A DNA stretch of 64,000 bases, from positions 1 through 64,000 of the forward strand of contig URUD01000010.1 in assembly GCA_900550935.1 (NCBI GenBank), written 5' to 3'. Under the pieces are notes generated by a model. That model did no database searches. It had not been told where the DNA came from and saw only the letters and a program-made list of their open reading frames with translations. Positions 43,893-52,486 of the stretch are shown here, piece after piece. Position 1 is the first letter of the stretch; each line of letters starts with the position of its first letter. The DNA comes from an uncultured Roseburia sp. (GTDB taxonomy: Bacteria > Bacillota > Clostridia > Lachnospirales > Lachnospiraceae). A program made the position numbers and the translations under genes.

Positions 43893-44522
43893 ATGAATTT
43901 AGATACAAAAAAATTTCTGAGTGATATTCTCTCCGAATTAAGCAAAATCGATTATGTCAGACCGGAAGATATTCCCAATATCGACCTTTATATGGATCAG
44001 ATCACAACTTTCATGGATTCACAGCTCGCCGCTTCCAAACGGCATGATGACGACAAGATCCTGACTAAGACCATGATCAACAATTACGCCAAAAACAATC
44101 TTCTTCCTCCACCAGAGAAAAAGAAATACACCAAAGAGCATGTTCTTACCCTGATCTTTATCTACTATTTTAAGAGCATTTTAAGTATCAGCGACATCCA
44201 GAACATTTTAGGGCCGATCACCGACCAGTATTTCGGCAATGACACCGGAGATTACAGCTTAGAGGACATTTACAAGGAAGTATTTGGGTTAGAGCATCAG
44301 GAAACGGTCAATATCATGAAAGACCTCGCCAAGAAATTCAAAACTTCTATGAATACCTTTGAGGGTGCATCCGAAGAGGAAGCAGACTTACTGCACACCT
44401 TCAGTTTTATCTGTATGTTAAGCTATGATGTCTACATCAAAAAAACTCTGATCGAAAAGATTGTAGATCAGATGACCGCTTCCGCTCCACAGGATAGCCC
44501 AAAAGGCAAAGAGAAAAAATAA
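43893..44522 (+). CDS. DUF1836 family protein, predicted HTH regulator
   Basis: 209 residues from ATG 43893 (GAGG 6 bases upstream); an upstream in-frame start at 43857 lacks a site. The core, about residues 45-130, is typical of DUF1836: KILTKTMINNYAKNNLLPPP then EKKKYTKEHVLTLIFIYYFK, which resembles the MerR-like recognition and wing region. The rest is helical. The family is poorly characterised; DNA binding is inferred from the fold and from the palindrome in its own promoter. It is a single-gene unit that ends at a bidirectional terminator. Confidence 0.78.
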   Translation: MNLDTKKFLSDILSELSKIDYVRPEDIPNIDLYMDQITTFMDSQLAASKRHDDDKILTKTMINNYAKNNLLPPPEKKKYTKEHVLTLIFIYYFKSILSISDIQNILGPITDQYFGNDTGDYSLEDIYKEVFGLEHQETVNIMKDLAKKFKTSMNTFEGASEEEADLLHTFSFICMLSYDVYIKKTLIEKIVDQMTASAPQDSPKGKEKK

Positions 44523-44551
44523 CATGAAACATGCGCCGCAAGGCGCACCGC

Positions 44552-44584
44552 AAAAAGAGACTACCGGGCGGCAGTCTCTTTTTT
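44552..44584. terminator. Bidirectional terminator between DUF1836 and TrpR-like genes
   Basis: Stem AAAAAGAGACT / AGTCTCTTTTT with a 10-base loop; T-run on the plus side, A-run for the minus side. A small GCGC/GCGC hairpin precedes it. Confidence 0.88.
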
Positions 44585-44608
44585 CTATCTGTTTGCTTAT
44601 CAGACCTT

Positions 44609-44914
44609 CTATTCTGTCTGTTCTGTTCCGTTTTGTAATCTCTGAAACACCATATCGTATCCATCATTGCCATAATTCAATGAACGATTGACACGGCTGA
44701 TGGTTGCGGTAGATGCTCCGGTCTTTTCTGCAATATCCAGATATGTTTTCTGGTCTCTGAGCATTTTGGCCACTTCAAATCTCTGTGATAATGAAAGCAG
44801 CTCATTTACGGTGCAGACATCTTCAAAAAATGTATAGCACTCTTCTCTGTTCTGAAGACTTAAAATTGCATCAAAAAGATGATCTACTGCTTCTGTCCTA
44901 AGTTTCTTACTCAT
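44609..44914 (-). CDS. YerC/YecD-type TrpR-like protein
   Basis: 101 residues. The TrpR-superfamily helix-turn-helix is clear: CTVNELLSLSQRFEVAKMLR, then KTYLDIAEKTGASTATISRV with NRSLNYGNDGYD. These single-domain regulators in Firmicutes differ from the tryptophan repressor and have no confirmed ligand. It has its own promoter and shares a bidirectional terminator with the DUF1836 gene. No biosynthetic gene is adjacent, so the target is open. Confidence 0.9.
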   Translation of the reverse strand: MSKKLRTEAVDHLFDAILSLQNREECYTFFEDVCTVNELLSLSQRFEVAKMLRDQKTYLDIAEKTGASTATISRVNRSLNYGNDGYDMVFQRLQNGTEQTE

Positions 44915-44951
44915 GTTCCTTTCTCCTTTTTCTTTTATAACACCTAAATAG

Positions 44952-44980
44952 ATTTTAGCATATTAAAGTTTTAAAGTAAA
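44952..44980 (-). promoter_or_regulatory. Promoter of the TrpR-like gene
   Basis: On the minus strand TTTACT (44975-44980), 17-base spacer, TAAAAT (44952-44957), 38 bases before the start codon. Confidence 0.65.
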
Positions 44981-45029
44981 TAGTCTTTTTCACGATATTT
45001 TCAAGGAACTCGTTCCTTTCATACAGCGG

Positions 45030-45058
45030 TTGCATTCCAAAGACACGATTGATATAAT
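45030..45058 (+). promoter_or_regulatory. Promoter of the CPBP protease gene
   Basis: TTGCAT (45030-45035), 17-base spacer, TATAAT (45053-45058), 50 bases before the start codon. Confidence 0.7.
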
Positions 45059-45107
45059 ACTCAATATATGAAAAAAAAGCAAGCTTTCTTTCAGATAGGA
45101 GATCAAA

Positions 45108-45956
45108 ATGAAAAAATTTGGTTCGTTTTTCTTTACCTTTGTCCCACTGCTGCTCGCACTTTCCCTGCAATTTGCAGCATTATTTTTTGCCATGGGCGTT
45201 TCCCTGCTCTGGGAAAATCTGTGGTATGGTTATGGAGTAATACACAAACTCTCGTTTACAGAGATCTACACCGACCTTGTCGTATTATGGAGTAACAACC
45301 GCTTTAATACCTCAGTCATGATCTTATTTTCCCTGTTCTGTACCGGAATATTCGGATTGTGGTACTACAGCAGATACGAAGGCGAATTTTTACCAGAACA
45401 TCCCGGATTTTTCCGTCCGTGTTCCATCTTTGGGATCATTTTACTGGCACCTGCCACACAGGTTTTAACTTCTTTTCTGATCAGTATCATCGCTATGATC
45501 TTCCCTGCATGGCTGAAGGCATATGAGACTCTGATCGAAAGTGCCGGAATGAACGATGTCACACTTCCTGTCATCTGCTATTCCGTTTTACTGGCTCCGT
45601 TTTCGGAAGAGCTGATCTTCCGTGGTGTTACCATGCGACAGGCAAAAAAAGTGCTGCCGTTTTGGGCAGCAAATCTTTTTCAGGCAATCCTCTTTGGCGT
45701 ATTTCATATGAACATCCTGCAGGGGATCTACGCCTGCTGTCTGGGTCTTGTCATGGGTTATATCTGTGAAAAATGTGGCAGCATTTATTACTCCATCCTC
45801 TTTCACTTTTTATACAACCTGCTCGGAACTGTCGTAATGACTTCGATCAACATCGGCTCTACCCCGGCTTCCGTTATCCTTTCCTTCTTCGTCAGCGTTA
45901 TTGCCGCTGTGTCAGGCTTTCTCCTGCTGCAGGTAAGAAGTCAGAAAACGGATTAA
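45108..45956 (+). CDS. CPBP-family intramembrane metalloprotease (CAAX-like)
   Basis: 282 residues, about eight membrane segments. The catalytic motifs of the Abi/CPBP family are APFSEELIFRGVTMRQAKK (EExxxR), FGVFHMNILQGIYACCLG (FxxxH) and the final SIYYSILFHFLYNLLGT with His-x3-Asn. In bacteria such proteins act in bacteriocin immunity or in processing of membrane peptides. No bacteriocin gene is adjacent, so the role here is unknown. Its 3' end overlaps the convergent hisC gene by 45 bases, an unusually long overlap. Confidence 0.87.
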   Translation: MKKFGSFFFTFVPLLLALSLQFAALFFAMGVSLLWENLWYGYGVIHKLSFTEIYTDLVVLWSNNRFNTSVMILFSLFCTGIFGLWYYSRYEGEFLPEHPGFFRPCSIFGIILLAPATQVLTSFLISIIAMIFPAWLKAYETLIESAGMNDVTLPVICYSVLLAPFSEELIFRGVTMRQAKKVLPFWAANLFQAILFGVFHMNILQGIYACCLGLVMGYICEKCGSIYYSILFHFLYNLLGTVVMTSINIGSTPASVILSFFVSVIAAVSGFLLLQVRSQKTD

Positions 45957-46982
45957 TGTTTCCATCTCTTCCTGCGTACCGATACTGATGCGCAGGTAAT
46001 TGGAGATCCGTTCCTGGGATGCAAAATACCGTACAAAAATATGTTCCCGTTTGAGTGCCTCAAAGAGTTCCTTTGCAGGCACTTTTTCGTGCGTTGCAAA
46101 AATAAAATTGCTCATCGAATCGCCAAAGGAGAAGCCCAGTTTCTTTAATTCGCCCTTGGTCCACTCTCTTGTTGCAATGACTTTCTGTCTGGTCTCTTCA
46201 AAATAAGCCTGGTCCCGTATCGCTTCCACTCCGAGTGCCAGTGCTGTCTGGTTCATCGTATAGGAGTTGAACGAATATTTTACATCATTGATGTAACGGA
46301 TCAGTTTCGGATTTCCCATTGCATAGCCGATCCGCATCCCTGCCATGGAACGGGATTTGGAGAAAGTCTGCACCACTAAAAGATTGTCATACCGTTCGAT
46401 CAGCGGCAGTGCACTTTTTCCACCAAAATCGATATACGCTTCATCCACGACCACAATGACATCCCGGTTGTGTTCCAAAATATCCTCAATTTCGGAAAGC
46501 TCCATCAGTATACCGGTAGGCGCATTCGGGTTCGGGAAGATCACACCACCGTTTTCTCCATAATAATCTTCCTTGCATATCTGAAACTGCGCATTGAGCG
46601 GCTTCACCTCGTATGGGATCCGAAGCATATCTGCCCAGACATCATAAAAAGAATAGGTAATATCCGGGAAGACGATCGGAGTTTTTGCATTAAAAAAGGT
46701 CAGGAAGATCATCGCCAGCACATCATCCGAGCCAACCCCCACAAAGACCTGCTCCGGCTTCAGATGATAATACTCTGCGATCGCATCCACCAATACCTTA
46801 CAGGTCGGTTCCGGATACAGACGAAGCCGGTCCGTCTGAAATTCCTGCAATGCCTTCACAACGCCCGGTGCAGGCGGATATGGATTTTCATTGGTGTTTA
46901 ATTTGATCTGATTGCTCTCCTGTGGCTGTTCCCCCGGAACATAAGGTACCACTTTCCTTACATAAGACTCCCAGTTTTCCAT
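45912..46982 (-). CDS. hisC: Histidinol-phosphate aminotransferase
   Basis: 356 residues, fold-type I PLP enzyme of histidine synthesis, which converts imidazole-acetol phosphate to histidinol phosphate. Features: NQIKLNTNENPYPPAP at the N-terminus, FVGVGSDDVLAMIFLTFFN, NPNAPTGILM, VVVDEAYIDFGG (PLP Asp), and VVQTFSKSRSMAGMRIGYAM with the Schiff-base Lys. It follows a second aminotransferase gene by 25 bases, and no other his gene is near. Aromatic aminotransferase activity is a known side function of this family. Confidence 0.9.
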   Translation of the reverse strand: MENWESYVRKVVPYVPGEQPQESNQIKLNTNENPYPPAPGVVKALQEFQTDRLRLYPEPTCKVLVDAIAEYYHLKPEQVFVGVGSDDVLAMIFLTFFNAKTPIVFPDITYSFYDVWADMLRIPYEVKPLNAQFQICKEDYYGENGGVIFPNPNAPTGILMELSEIEDILEHNRDVIVVVDEAYIDFGGKSALPLIERYDNLLVVQTFSKSRSMAGMRIGYAMGNPKLIRYINDVKYSFNSYTMNQTALALGVEAIRDQAYFEETRQKVIATREWTKGELKKLGFSFGDSMSNFIFATHEKVPAKELFEALKREHIFVRYFASQERISNYLRISIGTQEEMETLIRFLTSYLQQEKA

Positions 46983-47007
46983 CTTTCTCTCCCATCATAA
47001 AACCGAT

Positions 47008-48195
47008 TTACAGGTGATATGCCTCTGCCAGTTTTTCAAATGCTGGCAATGACCGTTCAATGGTCTCGTGTGATACGCAATAAGCCAGACGGACATAGCC
47101 CGGACAGCCAAATGCGCCTCCCTTTACCATCAGAATATTATATTTCTTGCCCTCGTTGACAAAATCTTCCTCGTTCCCAACCGGTGATTTTACCCAGAGA
47201 TAAAAAGCTCCCTCCGGCTTGATGCAGGTAAATCCGAGTTTGGTCAGCCCTTCGTAGAGCATGGTTCTGTTTTTATCATAAAATGCCACATCTGTTTTCT
47301 CATCCAGACAGCGTGCAACCGCTTTCTGCATCAGTGATGGAGCATTGACAAATCCAAGCGTACGGTTGGAGATCTCAATACCGCGGATCAGATCTTCGGC
47401 ATCGGATGCTTCATTTGGCACTACGACATAACCGATACGTTCTCCCGGAAGAGACAGTGATTTACTGAATGAATAGCCAACCAGTGTATTGTTATAATAT
47501 TTTGTCAGGAAATCCTGTGTGTTGCCATCATAAACAAGCTCACGGTACGGCTCGTCCGAGATCAGGTAGATATCATGTCCGATCTCTTTTTGTTTCCGCT
47601 CTAAGATCGCTGCGATCTCTTTCATCGTCTCCGGCTTATAGATCACACCAGTCGGGTTGTTTGGGGTATTGACGATCAATGCCTTGGTCTTTTCTGTGAT
47701 CTTTGCTTCAAAATCAGCCAGATCCGGCTGGAATGTCTCTAAGTCCGGCTGCACGGTAACGATCTGTGCATCAAAGTTTGCTGCATACTGACGATATTCG
47801 CCAAAGAACGGTGCAAACACGATCACTTCATCTCCCGGATCTAAGATCGTTTTAAAGATGATATTCAGACCGCCTGCTGCACCGACTGTCATAATGATAT
47901 TATGGAAATCAAAGTCTGTTTCAAACCGTTTATTTAAGTTCTCTGCGATTGCTGCACGCACGTCCGGATAACCTGCGTTTTCCATATAGCCATGGATCTC
48001 CAAGCTGTCTACTTCATCTAGCAGATCCTTTATGGACTGGTTTAAGCTTGCCGGAGCCGGTGTTGCCGGATTTCCAAGGGAGAAATCATAAACATTTTCT
48101 GCTCCATATTTTGCTGCCATCTGTTTTCCTTCTACAAACATGGCACGGATTGCAGAATTTCCTTGCAGTGCTTTTTGTATTTTTTTTGATATCAT
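47008..48195 (-). CDS. Class I/II aminotransferase, aspartate aminotransferase-like
   Basis: 395 residues from ATG 48195; a GTG at 48207 is possible. PLP fold-type I features: NVYDFSLGNPATPAP, MTVGAAGGLNIIFKTILDPG, NTPNNPTGVIYKP, LISDEPYRELVYDG (Asp, Tyr contacts) and LVGYSFSKSLSLPGERIGYV with the Schiff-base Lys. The type (SLGNP in place of SIGEP) is common in Clostridia and annotated as aspartate or alanine aminotransferase. It is upstream of hisC on the same strand, so amino-acid synthesis is the likely context. Confidence 0.85.
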   Translation of the reverse strand: MISKKIQKALQGNSAIRAMFVEGKQMAAKYGAENVYDFSLGNPATPAPASLNQSIKDLLDEVDSLEIHGYMENAGYPDVRAAIAENLNKRFETDFDFHNIIMTVGAAGGLNIIFKTILDPGDEVIVFAPFFGEYRQYAANFDAQIVTVQPDLETFQPDLADFEAKITEKTKALIVNTPNNPTGVIYKPETMKEIAAILERKQKEIGHDIYLISDEPYRELVYDGNTQDFLTKYYNNTLVGYSFSKSLSLPGERIGYVVVPNEASDAEDLIRGIEISNRTLGFVNAPSLMQKAVARCLDEKTDVAFYDKNRTMLYEGLTKLGFTCIKPEGAFYLWVKSPVGNEEDFVNEGKKYNILMVKGGAFGCPGYVRLAYCVSHETIERSLPAFEKLAEAYHL

Positions 48196-48270
48196 GCGAA
48201 TAACCACGCCTTTCTTTCTATCTATACTTTTTATACTTTATCACATTACCATACAATAGTAAAGCAAAAT

Positions 48271-48302
48271 AGGATAGAACTGCGAAAACGCACTTCTATC
48301 CT
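48271..48302 (-). terminator. Terminator behind galT
   Basis: On the minus strand stem AGGATAGAAGTGCG / CGCAGTTCTATCCT with one mismatch and a TTTT loop, followed by ATTTTGC. The T-run is short. Confidence 0.7.
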
Positions 48303-48318
48303 ATCCCGGATATCTTTC

Positions 48319-49881
48319 TTATTTATTTACGGTATCTACAAAACGAACAAAGGCTTCTCTTCCTTCCTCTGTGCATTTGTATACGCCTGCATCCTTTAAT
48401 ACTTCCATAAATACCAGACCGATCTCTGTCTGGATGATCTCATGCAATTTCTCTGGTGCGATCTCGCCCTCAAGGCCAGCCCCTGCGGTGAAACCGTATT
48501 TTGGTAAAAATTCATCCACCCAGTCTGCATGTTTTGCCAGCGTCTCATTCTCACGGAGAGAGCTGCCATCGAGAAGTGCCTGCTCTAATTCTGCCATCTC
48601 GCCTTTTAAGCGGGCTGGAAGAACTGCAAGACCCATAACCTCGATCAGGCCGATATTTTCTTTCTTGATGTGATGAAGTTTTGCATGTGGATGATAAACA
48701 CCAAGCGGATGCTCCTCTGTTGTAATGTTGTTACGGAGAACCAGATCCAACTCGTAATCATTTCCACGTCTTCTTGCGATTGGAGTGATCGTATTGTGTG
48801 GCTCTCCATCTGTATTGGCATATACAAATGCTGCCTCATCGGTATAACCTCTCCAGGTCAGTAAGATCTTGTCTGCCAGTTCGATCAGACGGTTTTTATC
48901 TGCCGCGCTGATACGGATAACAGACATTGGCCATTTTACAATGCCTGCCTTTACATCTTCAAATCCGCAGAAGGAAATCTCTTTCTCCACCGGTGCCTTT
49001 GCCATTGCAAACTCATAATGTCCGCCCTGGAAATGGTCATGGCTTAAAATAGAACCGCCTACGATCGGGAGATCCGCATTGGAACCTACAAAATAATGTG
49101 GGAACTGCTCTACAAAATCTAACAGTTTTCCAAAGGTCGCACGCTCGATCTTCATTGGTGTATGCTCTGCGTTGAAGACGATGCAGTGTTCATTGTAATA
49201 TACATATGGTGAATACTGGAAGAACCAGTCACTGTTGTTGATTTTAACCGGAATGATCCTGTGGTTCTGTCTTGCCGGATGATTGAGGCGCCCTGCATAT
49301 CCCTCATTTTCTTTGCATAACAGACATTTCGGATAACCGCTCTGTTTTGCAAGTTTTGCTGCTGCGATCGCCTTTGGATCTTTCTCCGGCTTGGATAAAT
49401 TAACTGTAATATCCAGTGTACCAAATTCAGTGTCTGCTGTCCACTTCAGATCCTTTTTGATGCGGTATCTGCGGATATAGTTCGAGTCACAGCTTAATTT
49501 ATAGAAATAATCGGTTGCCGCCTGTGCGGACTGATGATTATAAAGTCCTTTAAATGTGGTTACCACTTCACTTGGTCTTGGCATTAACATGCTCATGATT
49601 TTTGTATCAAACAGATCACGGTATGTAACAGTATCTTCTGCCATCAGCCCCTGCTCTGCCGCATAGTCAAGCATCCCTGTTAAGATGTCCTCCAACGCTG
49701 CCTCAGCACTCTCCTGTGTCATCGGAGTTCTCTTCTCATATGCTGCTACAACTTCGTCTTCCAGTTCATCCAGTGCGAACAGTTCCAGCAGACGATTGAT
49801 CGTATAACGCTTATCCTCTGGTTTTACCAGTCCCGTTACCAGACCATATTCTGTTAATTCTAATATTTTCTCCTGTATCAT
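48319..49881 (-). CDS. galT: UDP-glucose-hexose-1-phosphate uridylyltransferase (class II GalT)
   Basis: 520 residues, the long Firmicutes form, which is unlike the 350-residue class I enzyme. It exchanges UDP between UDP-glucose and galactose-1-phosphate in the Leloir pathway. The catalytic region is GGSILSHDHFQGGHYEFAMA; other signs are YPKCLLCKENEGYAGRLNHP and LGVYHPHAKLHHIKKENIGL. The start has GGAGGAG 5 bases upstream. It lies 15 bases behind galK and ends the galactose operon. No galE is present in the window. Confidence 0.93.
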   Translation of the reverse strand: MIQEKILELTEYGLVTGLVKPEDKRYTINRLLELFALDELEDEVVAAYEKRTPMTQESAEAALEDILTGMLDYAAEQGLMAEDTVTYRDLFDTKIMSMLMPRPSEVVTTFKGLYNHQSAQAATDYFYKLSCDSNYIRRYRIKKDLKWTADTEFGTLDITVNLSKPEKDPKAIAAAKLAKQSGYPKCLLCKENEGYAGRLNHPARQNHRIIPVKINNSDWFFQYSPYVYYNEHCIVFNAEHTPMKIERATFGKLLDFVEQFPHYFVGSNADLPIVGGSILSHDHFQGGHYEFAMAKAPVEKEISFCGFEDVKAGIVKWPMSVIRISAADKNRLIELADKILLTWRGYTDEAAFVYANTDGEPHNTITPIARRRGNDYELDLVLRNNITTEEHPLGVYHPHAKLHHIKKENIGLIEVMGLAVLPARLKGEMAELEQALLDGSSLRENETLAKHADWVDEFLPKYGFTAGAGLEGEIAPEKLHEIIQTEIGLVFMEVLKDAGVYKCTEEGREAFVRFVDTVNK

Positions 49882-49896
49882 GATGCTCCTCCATCC

Positions 49897-51066
49897 TTAG
49901 GCTAATTTTACCGGGCCATCTCCGATCTCTACTACATAAAAGTCTGCTGCGTAGCCGATCTTGTCTTTGTATGCAGCTCCGACTTTTTCGATGAAGGTAT
50001 CAACTGCCTCATCTTTTACAATGCTGACAGTACATCCGCCAAATCCGGCTCCTGTCATACGGGAACCAATGACACCGTCTACTTTCCATGCTTCTTCTAC
50101 CAACGTATCCAGCTCGATACCGGTTACTTCATAGTCGTCACGCAGGGAAACATGAGAAGCATTCATCAGCTCTCCAAACAGGGTAACGTTGTTGTTTTTC
50201 AGTGCTTCCACTGCTTTTATGGTTCTCTGGTTCTCATAAACGGCATGTTTTGCGCGTTTTCTGCATACCGGATCTGTCACGGCATCTTTGTACTGTTCGA
50301 ACTGCTCTTCGGTTAAATCTCCCAGTGCATTGATCTTTACTACTTTCTGGATCTCTGCCAGTGCAGTCTCGCATTCGCTGCGGCGTTCGTTGTATTTGGA
50401 ATCGCCCAGACCACGTTTCTTGTTACTGCAGGAGATTACGATCTTTGCATTTTCCAGTTTGATCGGTGCATACTCAAATTTTAAGGTTGCCGTATCCAAA
50501 AAGATGGCATGACCTTTTTTGCCCATTGCGATCGCGAACTGATCCATGATACCACAGTTGACCCCGTTGAATTTATTCTCAGAAAACTGTCCGATCAGTG
50601 CAAGATCCTGATTGCTCACCTCAAATCCGAACATATCTCTTAAGATTGCACCAGTCAGTACCTCAACGGAAGCAGAAGAAGAAAGTCCGGAACCATTTGG
50701 GATATTTCCAAATAAGACAAGGTCCATACCCTGCTCTACTTTCATGCCTTTTTCGCCAAATGCCCACATCACGCCCTTTGGATAATTCGTCCAGTCAGCT
50801 TCTTTTTCCGGTTTTAATCCCTCTACAGAAGACTCGATCACACCAAGGTTTTCAAAGTTCATGGAATAGAATCGGAGTTTTTTATCCGCTCTTTTTCTTG
50901 CCACACCATAAGTACCGATTGTCAGGGCACATGGAAATACATGGCCACCGTTATAGTCGGTATGTTCTCCAATCATATTCACACGTCCCGGTGCAAAATA
51001 AACACCGATTTCCCCCTCACCACCAAATAACTCTTTAAATTTTGCGAGTACGTTTTCCCATTCCAT
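49897..51066 (-). CDS. galK: Galactokinase
   Basis: 389 residues from ATG 51066; an ATG two codons earlier is only 2-3 bases from the AGGAGG site and less suitable. GHMP-kinase motifs: APGRVNMIGEHTDYNGGHVF (galactose-binding signature), GNIPNGSGLSSSASVEVL (ATP-binding loop), RMTGAGFGGCTVSIV (motif 3). It phosphorylates galactose at C1 in the cytosol. It has its own promoter behind the GH53 terminator and is co-transcribed with galT, so the kinase-transferase pair can be expressed apart from the galactan genes. Confidence 0.95.
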   Translation of the reverse strand: MEWENVLAKFKELFGGEGEIGVYFAPGRVNMIGEHTDYNGGHVFPCALTIGTYGVARKRADKKLRFYSMNFENLGVIESSVEGLKPEKEADWTNYPKGVMWAFGEKGMKVEQGMDLVLFGNIPNGSGLSSSASVEVLTGAILRDMFGFEVSNQDLALIGQFSENKFNGVNCGIMDQFAIAMGKKGHAIFLDTATLKFEYAPIKLENAKIVISCSNKKRGLGDSKYNERRSECETALAEIQKVVKINALGDLTEEQFEQYKDAVTDPVCRKRAKHAVYENQRTIKAVEALKNNNVTLFGELMNASHVSLRDDYEVTGIELDTLVEEAWKVDGVIGSRMTGAGFGGCTVSIVKDEAVDTFIEKVGAAYKDKIGYAADFYVVEIGDGPVKLA

Positions 51067-51174
51067 ATACATTTCCTCCTATACATCATTTTTCTTAGTT
51101 CCGCTTATTTCTGCATCCTGTTTCTGCTCTGAAAAAAATCAGGATGTCTTTGTTTCATTTTTCTTGATAATCTT

Positions 51175-51202
51175 ATTATAACGCGTATCGTATTCTTTGC
51201 AA
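51175..51202 (-). promoter_or_regulatory. Promoter of galK-galT with hairpin leader
   Basis: On the minus strand TTGCAA (51197-51202), 16-base spacer, TATAAT (51175-51180). The roughly 100-base leader contains a stem CATCCTG / CAGGATG (51114-51120 / 51140-51146), of unknown function. Confidence 0.65.
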
Positions 51203-51229
51203 TGCCTGAATGTGAAACTGCAACAAAGG

Positions 51230-51270
51230 AAAAAGGAACATGCAACAAAGTTACATGTTCCTCGTTTTTT
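51230..51270 (-). terminator. Terminator behind the GH53 gene
   Basis: Stem AGGAACATG / CATGTTCCT (51234-51242 / 51254-51262), followed on the minus strand by TTTTTCC. A T-run on the plus side makes it bidirectional. Confidence 0.85.
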
Positions 51271-51281
51271 CCCAGTCTCTT

Positions 51282-52451
51282 TTATTCCACTTTAAAATCC
51301 CGGATCAGTTCCCAGGTCTTTAATGTGTTTCCTTCATAATCAAACAGTGCCTGATTTGCCCACTCATTCCCACACGGTCCCGGATCGCCCATATATTTTA
51401 AAGATGCAGGAGTTGCCCAGCCGGAACCCGGAACCGGGATCCATGCCGGCTCCCAGTAAAAGAAGCCTTTCCCTTTTCCATCACGGATGTGGCTGATCCG
51501 ATTTAAGAAATCTTCCATGAAATCGTACTGACCCTGTCTGGTCATCGGGTACTCGATCTTTTCTACCAGAGCAGGTTTTGTCGCATAACCTTTTCGCTCC
51601 TCGGCAGACAGTTTCTCACAGGAAGCGTAATCTTCCATCGTATAACCCATGGAAACCTCGGCAACGATCAGATCTTTGCCAAAACGTTCTGCGATGTCGT
51701 TCATGTTATCAGTAAGCATCTGCAAGGTTCCATGCCAGAACGGATAGTAGGATAAACCGATGATTTCGAAGTCCTCCCCACGTTTTACAAAGTTATCAAA
51801 CCATTCACGGTAGAGTGCGTTGTTGCCACCATTGTCCAGATGGAGCATGACAGGGATCTTATCCAGTTCCCTGCCGTCCACCTGGCATCTGCATAAAAAT
51901 CTGCCCTCTAACCGCTCTGCATCTGCTCTTCGTACCGCGCGGATGCCGGCATTGACAAAACGTGCGATATTATCGTAAGCCGGCACTTTTCCATCCGGCC
52001 ATAACAGACCATTGGAAAGTTCATTTCCGACCTGGACCATCGTCACATTGACGCCATTTTCCAGATAAGTGCGCATGGTACTGAGTGTAAAATCATATAC
52101 CGCTTTTTCGAGTTCTTCCACACTGTAATGCGCCCATGCCTTTGGTTTGATCTGTTTGCCCGGGTCTGCCCAGAAATCACTATAATGGAAATTCATCAGT
52201 ACGCCAAATCCGGCATCGGTTACTTTCTTTGCGATCGCAAGGGAAGTTCCCGGATCATTTTCTCCAGCTCCATAAGACTCCCCTGTCTCAGACCATGGGT
52301 CGTTCCAGATGCGGATTCGGATCGTATCTACATCATACTTTTTCATAATGTCTAAAATGTCTGTTTCTTTTCCATCATCATAGTATTTTGCTCCACATTT
52401 TTCCAGTTCCAGTAAGGTAGATAAATCCATTCCTTTTACAAATTTCTGCAT
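51282..52451 (-). CDS. GH53 endo-beta-1,4-galactanase without signal peptide
   Basis: 389 residues. GH53 enzymes cleave beta-1,4-galactan, the side chain of pectin. The acid/base Glu is in VTMVQVGNELSNGLLWPDGK and the nucleophile in DLIVAEVSMGYTMEDY, spaced as in clan GH-A. FKGMDLSTLLELEKCGAKYY-type start is complete (here MQKFVKGMDLSTLLELEKCG), but there is no signal peptide or lipobox, so the enzyme is predicted to be cytosolic and to act on imported oligosaccharides. It lies 35 bases behind the GH2 gene and ends at a terminator before galK. Confidence 0.92.
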   Translation of the reverse strand: MQKFVKGMDLSTLLELEKCGAKYYDDGKETDILDIMKKYDVDTIRIRIWNDPWSETGESYGAGENDPGTSLAIAKKVTDAGFGVLMNFHYSDFWADPGKQIKPKAWAHYSVEELEKAVYDFTLSTMRTYLENGVNVTMVQVGNELSNGLLWPDGKVPAYDNIARFVNAGIRAVRRADAERLEGRFLCRCQVDGRELDKIPVMLHLDNGGNNALYREWFDNFVKRGEDFEIIGLSYYPFWHGTLQMLTDNMNDIAERFGKDLIVAEVSMGYTMEDYASCEKLSAEERKGYATKPALVEKIEYPMTRQGQYDFMEDFLNRISHIRDGKGKGFFYWEPAWIPVPGSGWATPASLKYMGDPGPCGNEWANQALFDYEGNTLKTWELIRDFKVE

Positions 52452-52486
52452 GATATTATATTTCCTCCAAATGTCTGTCTTTTTTC

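Noticed and set aside
45588..45956. Frames around the hisC-CPBP overlap as a separate gene
   Set aside because: Both convergent proteins are complete and typical there, and the extra frames carry no motif.
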